Positions 60,453-64,000 of a stretch of 64,000 nucleotides of DNA are shown in pieces (the stretch's first letter is position 1; each line of letters begins with the position of its first letter). This DNA is from Blastococcus sp. CT_GayMR19. GTDB taxonomy: Bacteria > Actinomycetota > Actinomycetes > Mycobacteriales > Geodermatophilaceae. Location: NCBI RefSeq assembly GCF_004570385.1, contig NZ_SPQL01000007.1, positions 181,732 to 245,731 of the forward strand, written 5' to 3'. A program made the translations under genes and the position numbers. Below the pieces are notes generated by a model. That model made no database searches. It saw nothing but the letters and a program-made list of their open reading frames with translations, and had not been told where the DNA came from.

Positions 60453-61091
60453 AGAAGCGGTCCTTCCGTGCGGCGTGGACCTCGGCGAGCAGGTCGAGGA
60501 GCGGGTCGGAGGCAGCCGGTATCCGGCCGACATCGCCGTTCTGGCCGGTGGTGGAGGCGGCGACCCGGTCGATCTCGGGGGCCAACCGGGCGGTCAGCGC
60601 GGCGACGGTCAGGGGGTCCATGGCGAGCAGGCGCTGGGCCGCCGTCGCCGGCCCGCTGACGCTCAGGTAGGCGGCGGCCTGCGCCGCGTCGCATGGGGCG
60701 AGACCGCCGGCCGCGGCGGCGACACCGAGTGCGATCGCATGGTGGGGGAGTGCGGGCAGCGCGTCCCAGGTGTCCGAGGGCCAGGCGCGCCTGCCCACGC
60801 GCACCAGGCCGCGCCCCTGCTGCCGCGACGACGCCCGGAGCGCCGGTGAGGGAGTGCGGGCGTCGGCCTCCACGTCCAGTCCGTCCAGGCCGGCCGCGTC
60901 CGCACCCCAGGCCGCGGCCGCGAGCCCGGCGGCCACCGCCCCGGAGGTCGCCAACCTGCGGCGCAGGAACGTGCCGAGCGACGCCGGGTCGTGCACGATC
61001 CCGGCCGCGATCGCCTGTTCCACGCCGCCGGAGTGCGCGTGACCGCCGGCCGGCAGCCGCGCGTCCGCCAGGGTGAGCAGCGCTGCGGTCA

Positions 61092-61092
<1 letters not shown>
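60442..61092 (-). CDS. ureF: urease accessory protein UreF
   Basis: 216 residues, all-helical. Characteristic [26 protein letters not shown] at the N-terminus and [23 protein letters not shown] in the middle. It acts with UreD and UreG in nickel loading, as an activator of the GTPase. The ATG overlaps the ureC stop (TGATG). Confidence 0.9.
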
Positions 61093-62812
<1,720 letters not shown>

Positions 62813-62813
<1 letters not shown>

Positions 62814-63115
62814 CAGGACAGTCCCCCGTCGGCAGTCAGGCCCGGAACCAGACGGGCGCCGGCCAGCGGAACGAGCGTGACCGTCCGCGTGATGCCGGGC
62901 TCGAAGCGGACCGCGGTACCCGCCGCGATGTCGAGCCGGTGACCGTGCGCGGCCTCGCGATCGAAGCGCAGCGCGCGGTTCGTCTGGGCGAAGTGGAAGT
63001 GCGAGCCGACCTGCACCGGCCGGTCGCCGGAGTTGGTCACCTCGAGCTCGATCCGCGGCGCCCCGGGCAGCGTCTCGATGACGCCGTCCGCCGGGAACAC
63101 CTCGCCCGGGATCAC
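62813..63115 (-). CDS. ureB: urease beta subunit
   Basis: 100 residues. [20 protein letters not shown], then [39 protein letters not shown], all family hallmarks. It binds the alpha subunit in the trimer. Overlaps ureC by TGATG and ureA by ATGA. Confidence 0.95.
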
Positions 63116-63414
63116 GGGATGGGGTGGTGAACGGTCACCAGCTTGGTCCCGTCGGGGAAGGTCGCCTCCACCTGCACCTCCTCCAGCAGCTCGGGGACGC
63201 CGTCCATGACGTCGTCCCGGGTGAGGACCGTGCGCCCCGACTGCATGAGCTCGGCCACCGGGACGCCGTCCCGCGCCCCTTCGAGCACGTGGTCGGTCAC
63301 GATCGCGGTCGCCTCCGGGAGGTTCAGCCGGAGACCGCGCGCACGTCGGCGGCGGGCCAGTTCGGCCGCGTAGGAGAGCAGCAGCCGTTCCTGCTCGTGC
63401 GGGGACAGGTGCAC
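63112..63414 (-). CDS. ureA: urease gamma subunit
   Basis: 100 residues from GTG 63414. [39 protein letters not shown], then [44 protein letters not shown]. Ribosome binding site GGAGG nine bases upstream. It is the first gene of the long ureABCFGD-allB-alc operon; the promoter should lie in the 50-bp gap to the divergent small gene. No ureE or nickel transporter lies in this cluster. Confidence 0.94.
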   Translation of the reverse strand: MHLSPHEQERLLLSYAAELARRRRARGLRLNLPEATAIVTDHVLEGARDGVPVAELMQSGRTVLTRDDVMDGVPELLEEVQVEATFPDGTKLVTVHHPIP

Positions 63415-63465
63415 AGCGAGCGGACCTCCGGTACCTCGGCGGAGCCCGGACGCTAACCCCGGCGT

Positions 63466-63678
63466 GTGACAGCTCTGTTGCCGGCCCCGTGGCAGAGGGC
63501 TTGCGCGTACCGAACCGATCTGCTGGCCGTCCTGTTCGGCTGGCTCGGCTCTTGGGCCGCCGTCTGGAGCTGGCTCACGGAGCAGTCCCTGATCACGCTG
63601 GCCGTCGGACTGCCGGTAGCCCGGGCGGTCGCCTTCGCGGCCTTCTCCTACGCCGACATCCGACGCGTCGTCCTCTGA
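63466..63678 (+). CDS. small membrane protein, unknown function
   Basis: 70 residues with two hydrophobic segments ([19 protein letters not shown] and [21 protein letters not shown]). GTG 63466 follows TAACCC by six bases, so it may be leaderless. It is divergent from ureA. No family recognised; the gene is supported by position, codon bias and the promoter-like hexamer. Confidence 0.55.
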   Translation: MTALLPAPWQRACAYRTDLLAVLFGWLGSWAAVWSWLTEQSLITLAVGLPVARAVAFAAFSYADIRRVVL

Positions 63679-63704
63679 CTCCTGGCGCGCAACGCCGCAG
63701 CGCC

Positions 63705-63736
63705 TGCCGTGATCCGTCACGTGACGGATCACGGCA
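63705..63736. repeat. perfect 32-bp palindrome without loop
   Basis: TGCCGTGATCCGTCAC is followed directly by its reverse complement. Its core CGTCACGTGACG also occurs at 33226-33237. It lies between the small membrane gene and the 5S rRNA end. Confidence 0.7.
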
Positions 63737-63762
63737 CCCCCGCCACCCCGTGCACCCAAGAC

Positions 63763-63782
63763 CGCTTTCGGTACCGCAAGCG
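63763..63782. repeat. family B palindrome near the rRNA operon end
   Basis: CGCTTTCGGTACCGCAAGCG, one mismatch from the perfect palindrome. It precedes the family A copy by three bases, the same pairing of families as at 13.1 kb. Confidence 0.65.
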
Positions 63783-63785
63783 AGA

Positions 63786-63807
63786 GGACCTTCCGCGCGG
63801 AAGGTCC
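63786..63807. repeat. family A palindrome, copy 4
   Basis: Perfect 22-bp palindrome with core CCTTCCGCGCGGAAGG. With the family B copy beside it and the rRNA terminator downstream, it probably stops transcription in both directions. Confidence 0.68.
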
Positions 63808-63835
63808 CGCCGGAAGGCCCGGGGTGGGCATGCCG

Positions 63836-63870
63836 GAAGGGGCCCCAGCACAGTGTGCTGGGGCCCCTTC
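63836..63870 (-). terminator. rRNA operon terminator
   Basis: 17-bp perfect stem (63836-63852 with 63854-63870, core GGGGCCCCAGCACA) starting ten bases after the 5S rRNA 3' end on the minus strand. The single unpaired centre base means the top of the stem opens to form the loop. Confidence 0.85.
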
Positions 63871-63880
63871 GGGAATGGTT

Positions 63881-63999
63881 GTCCGGCGGTGTCCTACTCT
63901 CCCACCCCGTCTCCAGGGCAGTACCATCGGCGCTGAGAGGCTTAGCTTCCGGGTTCGGAATGGGACCGGGCGTTTCCCTCTCGCCATGACCGCCGTAAC
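63881..63999 (-). rRNA. rrf: 5S ribosomal RNA
   Basis: Minus-strand sequence starts GTTACGGCGGTCATGGCGAG and ends GGACACCGCCGGAC. The ends pair to form helix I. Internal landmarks are CCCGGTCCCATTCCGAACC and GATGGTACTGCC, and the length is about 119 nt. The 23S and 16S genes should lie beyond the right edge of the window. Confidence 0.95.
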
Positions 64000-64000
64000 T

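Overview
The window is GC-rich DNA packed with genes. It shows GTG starts, short gaps, Streptomyces-like codon use and many ATGA/GTGA start-stop overlaps, all pointing to a high-GC actinobacterium. The gene content (CUT2 arabinose system, DUF5926, DUF4397 with a solitary sortase, ureABCFGD without ureE) would fit the Geodermatophilaceae or a neighbouring family. That placement is an inference; no taxonomic marker beyond a 5S rRNA is present. The right end enters an rRNA operon on the minus strand (5S at 63881-63999), so 23S and 16S should lie just outside.

Layout. 1-6 kb: MFS fragment, GDT1-type cation transporter, DrrAB-like ABC exporter, a DUF1905/YdeI protein, and a haloalkane dehalogenase divergent from a TipA-type MerR regulator with a clear MerR promoter. 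6-13 kb: methyltransferase, glpD divergent from an alkyl-DHAP-synthase-like flavoenzyme, a bicovalent-type FAD oxidase, and arginine deiminase. 13-22.6 kb: L-arabinose regulon (araA, araD, FGGY kinase, LacI regulator, CUT2 ABC transporter) with matching operators over both promoters. 22.7-28 kb: DUF5926 protein, cytochrome P450, a lower-GC PIN-like gene, and an acyl-CoA ligase. 28-33 kb: NicO transporter, TPR protein and DUF4331 surface protein on one strand. 33-42 kb: rhodanese, bacterial PH pair, VOC protein, MutL-like ATPase, ActP/DUF485 symporter, SpoIIE phosphatase and an unusual Rieske oxygenase. 42-49 kb: small zinc-ribbon protein, metallo-beta-lactamase-fold hydrolase, two tiny coupled ORFs, Fpg/Nei glycosylase divergent from photolyase, malic enzyme and DUF309. 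49-53 kb: DUF4397 surface protein, sortase, ECF sigma, anti-sigma and a PLP enzyme. 53-63.4 kb: SPFH protein, then a long minus-strand purine-nitrogen operon (ureA-B-C-F-G-D, allantoinase, allantoicase, DUF4333 lipoprotein, 8-oxoguanine deaminase).

How the parts work together. The arabinose cluster imports a pentose and carries it to xylulose-5-phosphate under one LacI regulator. The purine cluster deaminates an oxidised purine and opens allantoin to urea, which urease splits to ammonia. The DUF4397-sortase-sigma-anti-sigma block looks like a self-contained envelope module.

Between genes there are at least three families of recurrent palindromes: A with core CTTTCCGCGCGGAAAG, B with core CTTTCGGTACCGAAAG, and C, about 72 bp centred on CTGCAG. 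Many genes carry a TANNNT hexamer six bases before the start codon, suggesting leaderless mRNAs. I found no complete mobile element, CRISPR array or tRNA. The most interesting leads are the C palindromes, the PIN-like gene, the AraB-like 40-codon ORF, the double-Rieske protein, and a possible non-canonical sorting motif shared by two surface proteins.
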